This document shows positions 16,975 through 26,814 of a stretch of 64,000 nt of DNA, in pieces. The notes under the pieces are model-generated. The model ran no database searches. It was given only the letters and a program-made list of their open reading frames with translations, and was not told the DNA's origin. Position 1 is the stretch's first letter. Each line of letters begins with the position of its first letter. Made by a program: the position numbers and the translations under genes. Source of the DNA: Fontibacillus phaseoli (GTDB taxonomy: Bacteria > Bacillota > Bacilli > Paenibacillales > Paenibacillaceae). The stretch covers positions 1-64,000 of the forward strand of contig NZ_QPJW01000010.1 in assembly GCF_003337355.1 (NCBI RefSeq), given 5' to 3'.

Positions 16975-19900
16975 ATGAGTTCAACCTTAACGCAGCGGAT
17001 TATCAAATTGCTTTGCGGTCGGATTTCTTATGACCGGGGCGAAGCTTATTTCCGTCAAAAAAAAGTTCACTTTACACATACCGATCCGGAATCCGGCCAG
17101 TATCAGGCTATGGTGCACGGAACCGATTTCTACCGCGTATATGTGCACATAGACCTCAATGGAGACGTTACTGCGGAATGCAACTGCCAGGCATTCGTGT
17201 CCTATAACAACTACTGCCAGCATATTGCCGCCGCACTGCTCGGCATCCACGAAATGCAGAACGGCGCTTTCGAGCCGGTGCATTCCGTATCTTTGCTGCA
17301 TCCGGATAACCGGCCGTTGGCGGCTTTGGACTCGGCTACCCATCATACCAACCAAACCGTTCCAAGCGGTCAACCCGACGATTCGACAGTCCGCGATCCC
17401 ATCCAGCGTCGGGGAGGCAGTTCAACCCGCGATGTCTGGCTGACCCGGGACATGATGGGGCTGTTCGACCCCAAAACTTCGCGGCGGATTCGCAGGGAGA
17501 CCCGGTTTGACTCCCGTGCCCGCTTGCAAACGGAGTTTATCTTAAAGCCGGTCTCCTACGGCGTAGGCAAGCATTTACTCGGGCTTGAGCTAAAAATCGG
17601 AAACAAGCGGCTCTATATTGTTAAACATATCCGAGAGTTTCTCGAAAAAATTGAAGCTGTCCACCCCTATCTCTTTTCCGAACATTTCACGTATGACCCT
17701 GACCATCATAGCTTCGAAATAAACGATGATGACATCATCCGCCAGCTTGTCACCATCTCTCGTAATGAGCAGCTTTACAGGGAGAGCTCACCTACACATG
17801 GTTACCCGGGCAGACGATCCGGAGACGACCGTATGCTGATTCTGCCTCCCTATGCTTGGGGTGCCCTGTTGCCCAAGCTCTTGGCCGCCTCCTCCGTGAA
17901 ACTTGATCTCGGACCCGGGCGAACGTGGAATATGACCCTATCCGATGAGCCGCTACCGGTGCAATACTACTTCGATCCATCCGACGAGGAAGGTTACCGG
18001 CTCGGTATTCAAGGTTTGGACGAGCTGACGATTCTCGAAGCGTACGGACTGGTTCTTTCCGGGGGAGTCCTGCTGAAACTGCCGGAAGACGGCTGCCGCC
18101 GGCTGGCCGAGATGAAGAGCATGCTGGATGCCTCGCGCAGGCATCATATTCATATTGCTGCCGAGCAAATCGAACCGTTTATGCAAAAAGTGCTTCCCGG
18201 CCTTATGAAGCTCGGCAACGTAACGATCGCGGAGTCGGTAGCCGACCGCATGGTGCGCACTCCGCTGAAAGCCCGTCTGTACCTGGACCGGGTACACAAC
18301 AGGTTGCTGGCCGGCCTTGAATTCCAATACGGGGATATTGTGCTTAATCCCCTGGAGGAAGGCGCTGTGCGCGGCACCGATCTGATCCTGCTGCGCGATG
18401 ACGATCAGGAACGCAGCATCCTGGATTTGATGGACGAGAGTTCCTTTATTAAAACGGAAAGCGGTTATTTTCTGGATGATGAAGACGCCGAATACGATTT
18501 CCTGATGCATGTCGTTCCCAAACTGGAGAAAATGCTGGACGTTTATGCCACGTCGGCAGTCAAAGTCCGAATCCGCCCGGTCTCAACGCCTCCTAAAGTT
18601 TCGGTTCAAATGGACGAACGGACGAACTGGCTGGAAATTAAATTTGATCTGGGCGGTATTTCCGAGCAGGACATTCGCGGAATCCTGCAGGCATTGGAGG
18701 TCAAACGCAAATACTATCGTTTGCCAGAAGGCGGGCTGATGCCGCTCGAGAGCGATGAATTCAAACAAATCATCAATTTCATGAACGACATCGGTCCGCA
18801 CCGCTTAATCGAAGACGGAACCGGCTTCCGCGTACCGATTACCCGCGGTCTGCATCTGTTGGATGAACAGCGGTACGGCAACGTCATTAAGCTCGGGAAA
18901 AGTTTCCGCCAGCTCCTGCATCATATTAAAAATCCGGACAATCTGGATTTTCCGGTCCCCGACCGGTTGGTGCCAGTGCTGCGGGACTACCAAACCTATG
19001 GCTTCCAATGGATGAAAATGCTCGCAAAGTACCGGTTCGGCGGTATTCTAGCTGACGATATGGGACTCGGCAAAACGCTTCAAAGCATCGCCTTTCTTGT
19101 CTCCGTGCTGCCGGAAATCCGTGCCCAGGAGCTGCCGGCTATCATTGTAGCCCCTGCTTCGCTGGTATACAACTGGCGCAACGAACTTAAGAAATTCGCG
19201 CCGGAAATCCGCAGCGTCATTGCCGACGGCAGTAAGGGAGACCGGCTCCGCATCATTAACAACTCGGAGAATGCGGATGTCGTCATCACCTCTTACCCGC
19301 TGCTGCGCATGGATATCGAACAGTTTGCCGCCAAATCGTTTCATACTCTTTTTCTCGATGAAGCCCAAACCTTCAAGAACCATACGACGCAGACGGCGCA
19401 GGCGGTCAAAACGCTTCAGGCCAAACATCGTTTCGCCCTGACTGGCACGCCTATCGAAAACGCGCTGGAAGAATTGTGGTCGATCTTTGATGCGGTATTC
19501 CCGGCTTTATTTCAAAGCCGCAGACAGTTCAACGAATTGAGGCGGGATCAAGTCGCCAAAATGATCACCCCGTTCCTGCTTCGCCGCTTAAAAATCGACG
19601 TACTGAAGGAACTTCCCGAAAAGATCGAATCCGTGCAGGCCTCCGAACTGCTCCCGGATCAAAAGAAGCTGTACGCCGCTTACTTGGCTAAGTTACAGCA
19701 AGATACGCTCAAACATTTGAACGAGGAAGACGGCTTCCAGAGAAACCGTATCCGCATCTTGGCCGGCTTAACCCGGCTGCGCCAATTATGCTGCCACCCT
19801 GCCCTGTTTGTTGAGAACTACGAAGGCGGCTCCGCCAAATTCGAACAGTTGCTGGAAATCGTTGGTGAGGCTCTTAGCGCCGGTAAACGATTGCTGATCT

Positions 19901-20343
19901 TTTCGCAGTTCACCGAAATGCTCCGCCTGATCGGAAGGGAACTTGGATATAAGGGCGTACCTTTCTTCTATCTCGATGGAAAAACTCACTCCGCCGAGCG
20001 CGTAGAACTTTGCAACAGATTTAACGACGGGGAACGCGACTTGTTCCTGATTTCCTTGAAGGCTGGAGGAACCGGGCTGAACCTGACCGGAGCGGACACC
20101 GTCATTCTTTACGATCTGTGGTGGAATCCTGCCGTCGAGCAACAAGCGGCTGACCGGGCCCACCGGATCGGGCAAAAAAATATCGTTCACGTCATTCGCC
20201 TCGTTACGGAAGATACCGTCGAAGAAAAAATGTTCGAGCTGCAGCAAAAGAAGAAAGATCTGATCGATGAAATCATTCAACCGGGACGAGAATCCGTATC
20301 GACTCTGACGGAACAGGAAATTCGCGACATTTTAATGATTTGA
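16975..20343 (+). CDS. SWIM zinc-finger SNF2-family helicase
   Basis: An 1122-residue Swi2/Snf2 ATPase. Residues about 66-92 form a SWIM zinc finger (CNCQAFVSYNNYCQHIAAAL, CxC...CxH). A long middle region of about 500 residues, partly SNF2_N-associated, leads to the two RecA lobes: Walker A DDMGLGKT near 697, DEAQ box near 796, TGTPIENAL (motif III), and GGTGLNL ... DRAHRIGQ (motifs V-VI) near 1030-1067. Such proteins move on double-stranded DNA; the SWIM finger probably aids DNA or protein binding. It is transcribed alone, with a terminator just after it. Confidence 0.95.
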   Translation: MSSTLTQRIIKLLCGRISYDRGEAYFRQKKVHFTHTDPESGQYQAMVHGTDFYRVYVHIDLNGDVTAECNCQAFVSYNNYCQHIAAALLGIHEMQNGAFEPVHSVSLLHPDNRPLAALDSATHHTNQTVPSGQPDDSTVRDPIQRRGGSSTRDVWLTRDMMGLFDPKTSRRIRRETRFDSRARLQTEFILKPVSYGVGKHLLGLELKIGNKRLYIVKHIREFLEKIEAVHPYLFSEHFTYDPDHHSFEINDDDIIRQLVTISRNEQLYRESSPTHGYPGRRSGDDRMLILPPYAWGALLPKLLAASSVKLDLGPGRTWNMTLSDEPLPVQYYFDPSDEEGYRLGIQGLDELTILEAYGLVLSGGVLLKLPEDGCRRLAEMKSMLDASRRHHIHIAAEQIEPFMQKVLPGLMKLGNVTIAESVADRMVRTPLKARLYLDRVHNRLLAGLEFQYGDIVLNPLEEGAVRGTDLILLRDDDQERSILDLMDESSFIKTESGYFLDDEDAEYDFLMHVVPKLEKMLDVYATSAVKVRIRPVSTPPKVSVQMDERTNWLEIKFDLGGISEQDIRGILQALEVKRKYYRLPEGGLMPLESDEFKQIINFMNDIGPHRLIEDGTGFRVPITRGLHLLDEQRYGNVIKLGKSFRQLLHHIKNPDNLDFPVPDRLVPVLRDYQTYGFQWMKMLAKYRFGGILADDMGLGKTLQSIAFLVSVLPEIRAQELPAIIVAPASLVYNWRNELKKFAPEIRSVIADGSKGDRLRIINNSENADVVITSYPLLRMDIEQFAAKSFHTLFLDEAQTFKNHTTQTAQAVKTLQAKHRFALTGTPIENALEELWSIFDAVFPALFQSRRQFNELRRDQVAKMITPFLLRRLKIDVLKELPEKIESVQASELLPDQKKLYAAYLAKLQQDTLKHLNEEDGFQRNRIRILAGLTRLRQLCCHPALFVENYEGGSAKFEQLLEIVGEALSAGKRLLIFSQFTEMLRLIGRELGYKGVPFFYLDGKTHSAERVELCNRFNDGERDLFLISLKAGGTGLNLTGADTVILYDLWWNPAVEQQAADRAHRIGQKNIVHVIRLVTEDTVEEKMFELQQKKKDLIDEIIQPGRESVSTLTEQEIRDILMI

Positions 20344-20345
20344 AC

Positions 20346-20372
20346 CCGCCCTCTCAGGAGGGCTTTTATTTT
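20346..20372 (+). terminator. terminator after the SNF2 gene
   Basis: GCCCTC pairs with GAGGGC around a 4-nt loop, followed by TTTTATTTT, directly after the stop codon. Confidence 0.8.
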
Positions 20373-20544
20373 CGCGAATGAAATCTTCGCCTTTTAGATT
20401 GACCGACGCATGAACATGTTACAATAATGACAAAGCAACCTAGCTTCTTCCCGATTTTACTTCCTGGTGATAGAATTATTGAATATTGGGATGTTTGCAC
20501 TTCATGTCATTATGTAATTATTTCACGGGATAAAGGAGCTCCAC

Positions 20545-21348
20545 ATGGAAGCACAATACCAGATTTCCTACTGCTATCACGGAAAAATGCAATGCGAGCC
20601 GGCCTACTTCTGGGGACCTGGAATCAAGGAGCAGTACAAGTTGCTCTTTATCCACAATGGGCGGGGCGAATATCATTTCAACGGGCGAACTTACAATTTG
20701 GAAAAAGGACAGGGGTTTGCTGTCTACCCCGAGATGATTTGTTTTATGAAAGCGGATGACGGAGATCCGTGGTTCTACTCCTGGATAGCATTTGAAGGCC
20801 GGGACGCCGAAACCTTGCTGGAGAATGCCCTATTGGACAGAGACAACCCCGTGTTCGACTTTTCCCAGCCGGCCTGGTTCGATGCCTATCTTCAAGAGTT
20901 TGATTCAGCATGCAAGAAGAAGAATCTTCATGGACTGGCCCTTCAGAGCACCCTTTACCGTTTCTTTGCCGATTGGCTTGATACCATGATGGTCCATCGC
21001 AACCCGGTAAATTCATCTTCTTCCAAAGAACGTTACGTAAATCAATCGATCGAATATATCCGCATGAACTATTACAACTCGGTTAGCATTTCTGAAATCG
21101 CCCGGATCGTCGGTATCGACCGCGTTTATCTTTCTACCCTGTTCAAGGAGAAAATGAGCGTGTCACCGCAAAAATATTTGTTGCAGTTCCGGATGAACAA
21201 AGCCTGCGAGCTGCTGGGAAACCGTAACCTATCCATAGCGGACGTTTCCCGGTCTGTCGGATATGGAGATCCCTTACTCTTTTCCAAAATGTTCAAAAAA
21301 GTTACGGGATTGTCCCCCTCTCATTTTCGAGAGCGCCTGCATGCCTGA
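20545..21348 (+). CDS. AraC-family transcriptional regulator
   Basis: A 267-residue regulator. The N-terminal cupin-like domain (about 1-150; YKLLFIHNGRGEYHFNGRTY) is the sugar-sensing arm, and the C-terminal 100 residues carry two helix-turn-helix motifs (SISEIARIVGIDRVYLSTLF and SIADVSRSVGYGDPLLFSKM). AraC proteins of this layout often control carbohydrate use; the neighbouring secreted GH8 gene, convergently placed, is a possible target but this is not shown. AAAGGAG precedes the ATG. Confidence 0.92.
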   Translation: MEAQYQISYCYHGKMQCEPAYFWGPGIKEQYKLLFIHNGRGEYHFNGRTYNLEKGQGFAVYPEMICFMKADDGDPWFYSWIAFEGRDAETLLENALLDRDNPVFDFSQPAWFDAYLQEFDSACKKKNLHGLALQSTLYRFFADWLDTMMVHRNPVNSSSSKERYVNQSIEYIRMNYYNSVSISEIARIVGIDRVYLSTLFKEKMSVSPQKYLLQFRMNKACELLGNRNLSIADVSRSVGYGDPLLFSKMFKKVTGLSPSHFRERLHA

Positions 21349-21369
21349 TGATTTCATATCAAATTAAAA

Positions 21370-21400
21370 AAGCCGGATCATCAGTTGACCCGGCTTCTTC
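21370..21400. terminator. bidirectional terminator between araC-type gene and GH8 gene
   Basis: AAGCCGG pairs with CCGGCTT, with an inner TCA/TGA pairing. A and T runs flank both sides; it separates two convergent genes. Confidence 0.75.
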
Positions 21401-21412
21401 TATAATTGAAAA

Positions 21413-23143
21413 TTATGGTGTCGACGCTGCGTACACCTCAAACTCATACAACGAGTATCCGTAAGACGTTCCCCGAACGGTTCCGAACATTCTTACGAAA
21501 CGCGCATTTTGTGGAGCGAAAGTGATGTTATCTTCGCCTCCGTCTCCGTTCGTCGTCGTATTCACATCGGTCCAGTTGACCGGACTTGACCCTGTATCAC
21601 TTGATACTTGGATTTTGTACTGTGTGGCGTAAGCCGCCTCCCACCGCAGTTTCACTGCCGAGATATTCTGAACGCTGCCCAAATCGACATAGATCCATTC
21701 CGGATCGCTTCCTTCATTGCTGGCCCATCGTGACATGAGATTTCCGTCAAAAGCTTTGTCCGCCTCAAATCCGGTACCTTCAATCGTGCTGGTTACGGCC
21801 TGTTTATTTAATGCCAAATTAGTGACGGGAGGCTGGGTTTCCGCTGTTGGAACCCACCAGTTTCCGGATATAAATAACATGTTCAGCAAATTGTACGTAT
21901 CGCTGAAATAGTCTTCCTTCTTGTTCTTCATCCAATCCCAACCTGCATTCACCCAGGCCTGGTTGGAGCTGTTCGCGGCGCCTGCGGAGATAAACGGTGA
22001 CACGAAAACCGCCGTGGCATAATCGCCGATTGCGGTACCATTCATTTTGTATCCATTTTTAATATTTGCCGGCGAACCGTTGGTCTTGGTTTTTATCCAG
22101 GCCGACAACTTATCTGCTGCAGCCTTGCCTCTCGAATCTCCGTAAAATGCATAATCCATCACGATTCTTAAAGGAAAACGGCTGGCGTTATAGTAATATT
22201 GATTCGTTTCTTTAAATTCATCGAGATACCACTCTGGCGCCGGTTTGGGCGGGTTGTCGACCACAAAATCGGAGATTAGCCCGGTTGAAGAAGAATAGCT
22301 GGTCGTGAACTGTTCATAGACCGAATAGAGATGATCGATCACCTGAATCCAGACCGGATCACCCGTCACTTCATAAAACGCGCGGAAATGGCTCAGCATC
22401 CAATCCGAAGGCCGCGTATTCAGCGCATCTTTAGAATCCCAATCCCCAAGGTTCAGCCTGTAGTTCGTGGTTACGTAACTGGCCTTAATTCCGTCCGTAA
22501 TCATTTTCTTGGCTTCGTTCAAATAATTGACGGTTCCATCCGATCCCCATTGCTGATGCGCCAAAATTAGGGAGTAAGCGATGTCCAGGTCCCCATCCGT
22601 AGCCGAACCGAAATGACCTTGGGCTTGCACGCTGTCCGCAACGACCCAGCCCATCAGATTCGGGTTGCCGGAGCTTTTGTAAGCCCTTGCAGTTTTAAAC
22701 AAGCCATTGAAGATAGTTTGGGCGTTAGAATCATGTCCGGCCATCAAGACCGTAATAATCATGCCGTAACCTTGTCCTTCCGAGGAGCCTAAAGCTGTAA
22801 AACCGTCCGGGTCGCCTGTTATATTGCCCTTCACATAATATCCGCCAGGCAGTGACGTTAAATTATTCTTCAGATAAGTCGACTTCCAGTAGTCATAATA
22901 AGAAGAAACCGATTGGTTCATAGTGCTCTGGGTGATGTGATTAGGCTTGATCATTCCGGGATAATTGACTTGCTGGGGAAACGGTTTGCTGATTCCGGCT
23001 GCGGAGGCGTTTGGAACGGATATTACAGAGCCGGCCGGGATTAATAGCGCCAGAACTGTCAGCATCAGAAGCTGTTTCAATCTTAGGCTTGGCTTTTTGG
23101 GGCGGTTACCAGGGGTACTTGCTTTTGTCCTTGTTAAATACAT
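21413..23143 (-). CDS. secreted glycoside hydrolase family 8 with F5/8 type C domain
   Basis: A 576-residue exported enzyme. Residues 1-50 are a signal peptide (basic start, LLMLTVLALLIPAGSVI core, cleavage near NASAAG). About 60-425 is a GH8 barrel with SEGQGYGM (catalytic acid Glu) and ATDGDLDIAYSLILAHQQWG (the family signature with catalytic Asp). The last 130 residues (NLALNKQAVTSTIEGTGFEA on) are a discoidin/CBM32 carbohydrate-binding domain. GH8 members are chitosanases, endoglucanases or lichenases; the exact substrate is open. ATG at 23143 has GGAGGAA at proper spacing, unlike the ATG at 23149. Confidence 0.93.
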   Translation of the reverse strand: MYLTRTKASTPGNRPKKPSLRLKQLLMLTVLALLIPAGSVISVPNASAAGISKPFPQQVNYPGMIKPNHITQSTMNQSVSSYYDYWKSTYLKNNLTSLPGGYYVKGNITGDPDGFTALGSSEGQGYGMIITVLMAGHDSNAQTIFNGLFKTARAYKSSGNPNLMGWVVADSVQAQGHFGSATDGDLDIAYSLILAHQQWGSDGTVNYLNEAKKMITDGIKASYVTTNYRLNLGDWDSKDALNTRPSDWMLSHFRAFYEVTGDPVWIQVIDHLYSVYEQFTTSYSSSTGLISDFVVDNPPKPAPEWYLDEFKETNQYYYNASRFPLRIVMDYAFYGDSRGKAAADKLSAWIKTKTNGSPANIKNGYKMNGTAIGDYATAVFVSPFISAGAANSSNQAWVNAGWDWMKNKKEDYFSDTYNLLNMLFISGNWWVPTAETQPPVTNLALNKQAVTSTIEGTGFEADKAFDGNLMSRWASNEGSDPEWIYVDLGSVQNISAVKLRWEAAYATQYKIQVSSDTGSSPVNWTDVNTTTNGDGGEDNITFAPQNARFVRMFGTVRGTSYGYSLYEFEVYAASTP

Positions 23144-23349
23144 GATCATTCCTCCTTGAGTAGTAAATAATTGAACTACACTAGCGGAACACTTCTTAGC
23201 AAGGATGTCCTATATAGGTATCTTATTACAAATATTGAAAAATATAAACATCTAAGGCTCATGTTCCTTCAAAATGTTTGTAAATGGAGGTATCGGGTAA
23301 CTATAAATAAGGAATTACCACAGTTCAGTCACAGAAGGAGGAATTTAAC

Positions 23350-23532
23350 ATGCCGCATCAAGATAACGAACAATACCGTGACGAATCCGAACTCCGGAAT
23401 AAACTGGATCATGAAGGGGATTCGCTGGCCGAGAAGAAGAAAATGAAGAACGGCGTAGATATCGAACCGGAAGCCGATGAGTGGGTTGCCAAACCGGTAG
23501 CTTCTACGGATTCGGATTCCTCAAAACAATAA
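23350..23532 (+). CDS. small acidic/hydrophilic protein, unknown function
   Basis: A 60-residue, highly charged protein with no hydrophobic core, no Cys and no signal peptide, likely unstructured. It has an excellent ribosome binding site (AGAAGGAGGAA) 8 nt before ATG and a strong terminator 15 nt after the stop, so it is surely expressed as its own unit. Small proteins of this type in spore-formers are often made late in growth, but I recognise no family. Confidence 0.75.
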   Translation: MPHQDNEQYRDESELRNKLDHEGDSLAEKKKMKNGVDIEPEADEWVAKPVASTDSDSSKQ

Positions 23533-23547
23533 TATTGCTACCTTAAG

Positions 23548-23574
23548 CCGCCCGTTAATATCGGGCGGTTTTTT
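23548..23574 (+). terminator. terminator after the small hydrophilic protein gene
   Basis: CCGCCCG pairs with CGGGCGG around a 7-nt loop, followed by TTTTTTG. Confidence 0.88.
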
Positions 23575-23659
23575 GTTGTTTTCGAAGCTGGCGCCAATGG
23601 GTAGGGTGCTCAAGGGAGCAACTCCCAAATATTGCCTCCTATGACGGAAGTGTACCCTC

Positions 23660-23690
23660 TTGACTTTGCCCTTAGGGTAAAGTTTACAGT
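23660..23690 (+). promoter_or_regulatory. MerR-type promoter/operator of the AT-rich merR gene
   Basis: -35 TTGACT (23660-23665) and -10 TACAGT (23685-23690) are 19 bp apart. The spacer holds the dyad ACTTTGCCC-TTA-GGGTAAAGT (23663-23683, 8 of 9 paired positions), as expected for a MerR protein that activates its own operon. Confidence 0.8.
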
Positions 23691-23732
23691 ATGGATAGAA
23701 GAATACAATAGTCAAAGCATAGAGGTGGTTTA

Positions 23733-24572
23733 GTGTTATCTATTGGAGAGTTCTCAAATATATGTAAAGTGTCTACAAAGACGCTTCGTTATTATGCTGA
23801 AATAGGGCTAATTCTGCCTGATGAAATCAACCCAGAAAATGGTTATAGATATTATTCTATCGAACAATTAGAAACGATGTTATTTATCAACCGCCTAAAA
23901 TCATACAATTTTTCTTTAGAACAAATTAAAACAATACTTGAATCAGAAGAATCACAGGACGAAAAACTTTACTTGGCACTTAACAGAAAGAAAAAAGAAA
24001 TTGAGAAACAAGTACAAGAATTTGAAAAAACTTTAGACCAACTAAATATTGATATATCAAATTTGAAACAAGGCAAGTCAATTATGTCATATCTGGAAAG
24101 CATTGAGGTTCAACTTGTAGAAGTACCCATGATGTATCTTCTATCTATCCGAAAAATGGTTCATGAATACGATTTTGCTGAAGAATATGGTAATTGCTTT
24201 AGTAAATTATTCAGGAAAATTGCAGACGACAAATTAACTTTGCTTGCTCCACCAATGGTGCTTTTTCACAGTGCAGAATTTAGTCCATTTGGTTTAGAGA
24301 CTGAATTTGCTATTCCAGTAAAAGAGTGTGTTACAGGTACAAGGGATTTTTACCCAGGACTATGCTTAAAAACAGTTCTATATGGCTCTTATTCCGACCT
24401 ACCTTCCGTATACACTAAACAAAGTGAATGGGCAGAAAAGGAAGGCTATGAATCTAGCAACGCTCTTTATGAAGTATATGTAACTGACCCCTCTCAAGTT
24501 TCAAAAGAAAGTGAGTTTATAACTGAAATTTATTATCCTGTCAAAAAGAAAGCTAAGCTAGAAAGACAATAA
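23733..24572 (+). CDS. MerR-family regulator with GyrI-like effector domain
   Basis: A 279-residue regulator starting at GTG with AGAGGTGG upstream. Residues 1-70 are the MerR winged helix (FSNICKVSTKTLRYYAEIGL, YRYYSIEQLETMLFINRLKS), 75-125 a coiled-coil dimerisation helix, and about 130-275 a GyrI/BmrR-type ligand-binding domain (VEVPMMYLLSIRKM). BmrR-like proteins sense lipophilic compounds and usually activate a neighbouring gene, here probably the serine hydrolase 20 nt downstream. G+C is far below that of surrounding genes, which suggests horizontal gain. Confidence 0.9.
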   Translation: MLSIGEFSNICKVSTKTLRYYAEIGLILPDEINPENGYRYYSIEQLETMLFINRLKSYNFSLEQIKTILESEESQDEKLYLALNRKKKEIEKQVQEFEKTLDQLNIDISNLKQGKSIMSYLESIEVQLVEVPMMYLLSIRKMVHEYDFAEEYGNCFSKLFRKIADDKLTLLAPPMVLFHSAEFSPFGLETEFAIPVKECVTGTRDFYPGLCLKTVLYGSYSDLPSVYTKQSEWAEKEGYESSNALYEVYVTDPSQVSKESEFITEIYYPVKKKAKLERQ

Positions 24573-24592
24573 TTGATAAAGGAGTAAATGAT

Positions 24593-25576
24593 ATGAATCA
24601 AGAAAAAGTCACAGAATTGGAAAAGAAAATAAACAATGATTATAGCAATATTGCAGGCATGGTTGTACTAAAAGAAGGTGAAATTCGATATGAAAATTAC
24701 TTTAATGAATGCACTGCTGCTAGCCGAATCCATGTTTATTCAGTAACAAAAAGTATTATCTCCATATTGATTGGGATTGCCATGGACAAAGGTTACATCA
24801 AAAGTATCAACCAGAAAGTAATAGATTTTTTCCCGGATTACATAGTTAAAAGAAGTGAAAAAACAATACAGAATGTTACACTTAATAATTTACTGACAAT
24901 GACAGCTCCGTATAAATATAAGTTATTTACACCCTACATAAAGTATTTCACAAGTGATGACTGGGTAAAATTTAGTCTTGATTTATTAGGAGGTAGGGGG
25001 CAGATAGGGGAATTTAGATACACTCCCCTCATAGGACCAGATATTTTGTCGGGCATCCTTGTAAAAGCAACTGGGCAATCTGTATTTGAATTTGCAACAG
25101 AAAATTTATTCTCGCCACTGGGAATTACTGTTGAGAGTAACGTGAATTTTCATAGCAAAGAGGAACAACTCGCATTTAATAAAGCTAAAAATATCAGCGG
25201 CTGGGTTGCAGACAAGGCTGGAGTAAATACAGGAGGATGGGGTCTTACTCTCTCTCCTACGGATATGGCAAAAATAGGCCAATTATATTTAGATGGCGGA
25301 ATGTGGAATGGAAAACAAATTGTATCGACAAGATGGATAGACGAGAGTACAAAAGAACATAACCGATGGGAAAAACTTAATCTGTCCTATGGATATTTAT
25401 GGTGGGTAGAGAATGGGAATGGATATGCAGCTATGGGAGATGGAGGAAATGTGATTTATGTCAATACAAAGAAAAAAATAGTAGTTTCTATTGTTTCTCT
25501 TTTTGTGCCAAAGGTCAAGGATAGAATAGAACTTATTAAAGAGCATATTGAGCCCATGTTTGAAAATTGTGTATAG
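24593..25576 (+). CDS. beta-lactamase-fold serine hydrolase
   Basis: A 327-residue cytosolic protein of the class C beta-lactamase/esterase superfamily. The SxxK catalytic motif is SVTK within VYSVTKSIISILIGIAMDKG (about residue 50), a Tyr-based second motif follows in the middle (RYTPLIGPDILSGIL), and GWGLTLSPTDMAKIGQLYLD is the conserved C-terminal region. No signal peptide. AAAGGAG precedes ATG. With the upstream merR it forms an AT-rich two-gene unit; the hydrolase may inactivate the compound sensed by the regulator, but no substrate can be read. Confidence 0.9.
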   Translation: MNQEKVTELEKKINNDYSNIAGMVVLKEGEIRYENYFNECTAASRIHVYSVTKSIISILIGIAMDKGYIKSINQKVIDFFPDYIVKRSEKTIQNVTLNNLLTMTAPYKYKLFTPYIKYFTSDDWVKFSLDLLGGRGQIGEFRYTPLIGPDILSGILVKATGQSVFEFATENLFSPLGITVESNVNFHSKEEQLAFNKAKNISGWVADKAGVNTGGWGLTLSPTDMAKIGQLYLDGGMWNGKQIVSTRWIDESTKEHNRWEKLNLSYGYLWWVENGNGYAAMGDGGNVIYVNTKKKIVVSIVSLFVPKVKDRIELIKEHIEPMFENCV

Positions 25577-25933
25577 AAATAATAACTGGGAAAACCTCTG
25601 CCCCATCGGGAATTAAAAAAACCGTTGTTGCGGCGGCTAGATAGGTATGTGTTGTATAGAAGAAAGTAACCAAACGGCGTTTTTGAAAAAAGTCGAAGCC
25701 CCCGTTCTATTTATCGGAGGGCTTGGTAGGTACGCCCTTTTTATAAGACACGGCAGCATTCAAGTAGGAATGTTGCCGTGTTTTATTATGCCAATTTTGA
25801 GCAATGCGAAAGGCCGTTAAATAGGGAGTTTATGCTTTCCTTTAGGACACTGTCCTAAACCGGAAGGGTTAAACCGTTACCAAATCGAATACTTGTTTAT
25901 TATATGATAATTATCTTAAGGGGGCAGAGCATT
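25577..25933. other. intergenic region after the AT-rich operon
   Basis: About 355 nt without a gene. It holds a hairpin AAGCCC/GGGCTT (25696-25724), a strong terminator (25748-25787) and the upstream region of the SDR gene. A minus-strand reading near 25690-25830 resembles a short protein tail but has no start and is not called. Confidence 0.6.
25748..25787 (+). terminator. intrinsic terminator downstream of the serine hydrolase operon
   Basis: A 13-bp stem (ACACGGCAGCATT with AATGTTGCCGTGT, one G-U pair) and an 8-nt loop are followed by TTTTATTAT. Confidence 0.8.
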
Positions 25934-26800
25934 ATGGGCGTGTTTGCAAACAATTTGTTAAGCGGTAAGGTCATCTTAATTACCGGTGGAGGTAGCGGAC
26001 TTGGCCGGGAGATGGGCAGCCGGTTTCTGGAACTGGGCGCGAAGCTCGCCATTTGCGGGAGGCGTGAGGATGTACTGAGACAAACTGCTGAGGAGCTCAG
26101 CCACGGCAATAATCAAGGTAAGTTTGAGATCTATTATAATACTTGCGACGTCAGAGATCCGGAGCAGGTCCGAGACCTGGTCTCAGCCGTTGAGGAGCGG
26201 TTCGGCAGAATCGACGTGCTTATCAACAACGCCGCCGGCAATTTCATCAGCCCGACGGAAAGATTGTCCCCCCGCGCCGTAGACGCCGTGCTGAACATTG
26301 TCCTGCACGGCACATTTTACATGACCCTGGAAGTCGGCAAGCGCTGGATTGACCGTCAACAAACCGGGACGATGCTCAATATTGTAACGACCTATGCCAC
26401 CACCGGCTCCGGTTACGTCGTTCCGTCAGCGGCGGCCAAAGCCGGTGTGCTGGCTTTGACCCGGTCGCTGGCCGTCGAATGGGCGCCTTATGGCATCCGT
26501 CAGGTGGCAATTGCCCCTGGCTCATTCCCCACAGACGGAGCGTGGTCCCGTCTCTCCCCCACGACCTCACTTGAAGAAAAAATGATGTCGCGAATTCCCC
26601 TGGGGAGAACCGGATCGCCGGATGAGCTTGCGGACTTGGCCACCTTCCTCATTTCGGATGCTGGAGGGTATATCAACGGGGAAGTCGTTACGATCGATGG
26701 CGGGGAATGGCTTCGAGGGGCCGGTCAGTTTAATGATCTTTCTGAGCTCACCGCCGAGGAATGGGATGATATTGCCAAACTGACCCGGAAAGGAAAATAA
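25934..26800 (+). CDS. short-chain dehydrogenase/reductase, 2,4-dienoyl-CoA reductase-like
   Basis: A 288-residue classical SDR. Cofactor motif ILITGGGSGLGREMGSRF near residue 17, NNAAGNF near 95, and GRTGSPDELADLATFLISD near the C-terminus. The usual Tyr-x3-Lys is read as the GYVVPSAAAKAG segment, where Tyr is shifted, as in FadH/peroxisomal dienoyl-CoA reductases (DECR2), which lack the standard Tyr. It could feed unsaturated fatty acids into beta-oxidation, encoded 6-18 kb away. ATG at 25934 with AAGGGGG upstream is preferred to the ATG at 25904. Confidence 0.87.
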   Translation: MGVFANNLLSGKVILITGGGSGLGREMGSRFLELGAKLAICGRREDVLRQTAEELSHGNNQGKFEIYYNTCDVRDPEQVRDLVSAVEERFGRIDVLINNAAGNFISPTERLSPRAVDAVLNIVLHGTFYMTLEVGKRWIDRQQTGTMLNIVTTYATTGSGYVVPSAAAKAGVLALTRSLAVEWAPYGIRQVAIAPGSFPTDGAWSRLSPTTSLEEKMMSRIPLGRTGSPDELADLATFLISDAGGYINGEVVTIDGGEWLRGAGQFNDLSELTAEEWDDIAKLTRKGK

Positions 26801-26814
26801 ACGGGATCGCCGAG

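Noticed and set aside
25690..25830. Minus-strand reading AFRIAQNWHNKTRQ... as a transposase tail
   Set aside because: Short, without start codon or terminal repeats, and mostly formed by the terminator hairpin; similarity to transposases is only impressionistic.
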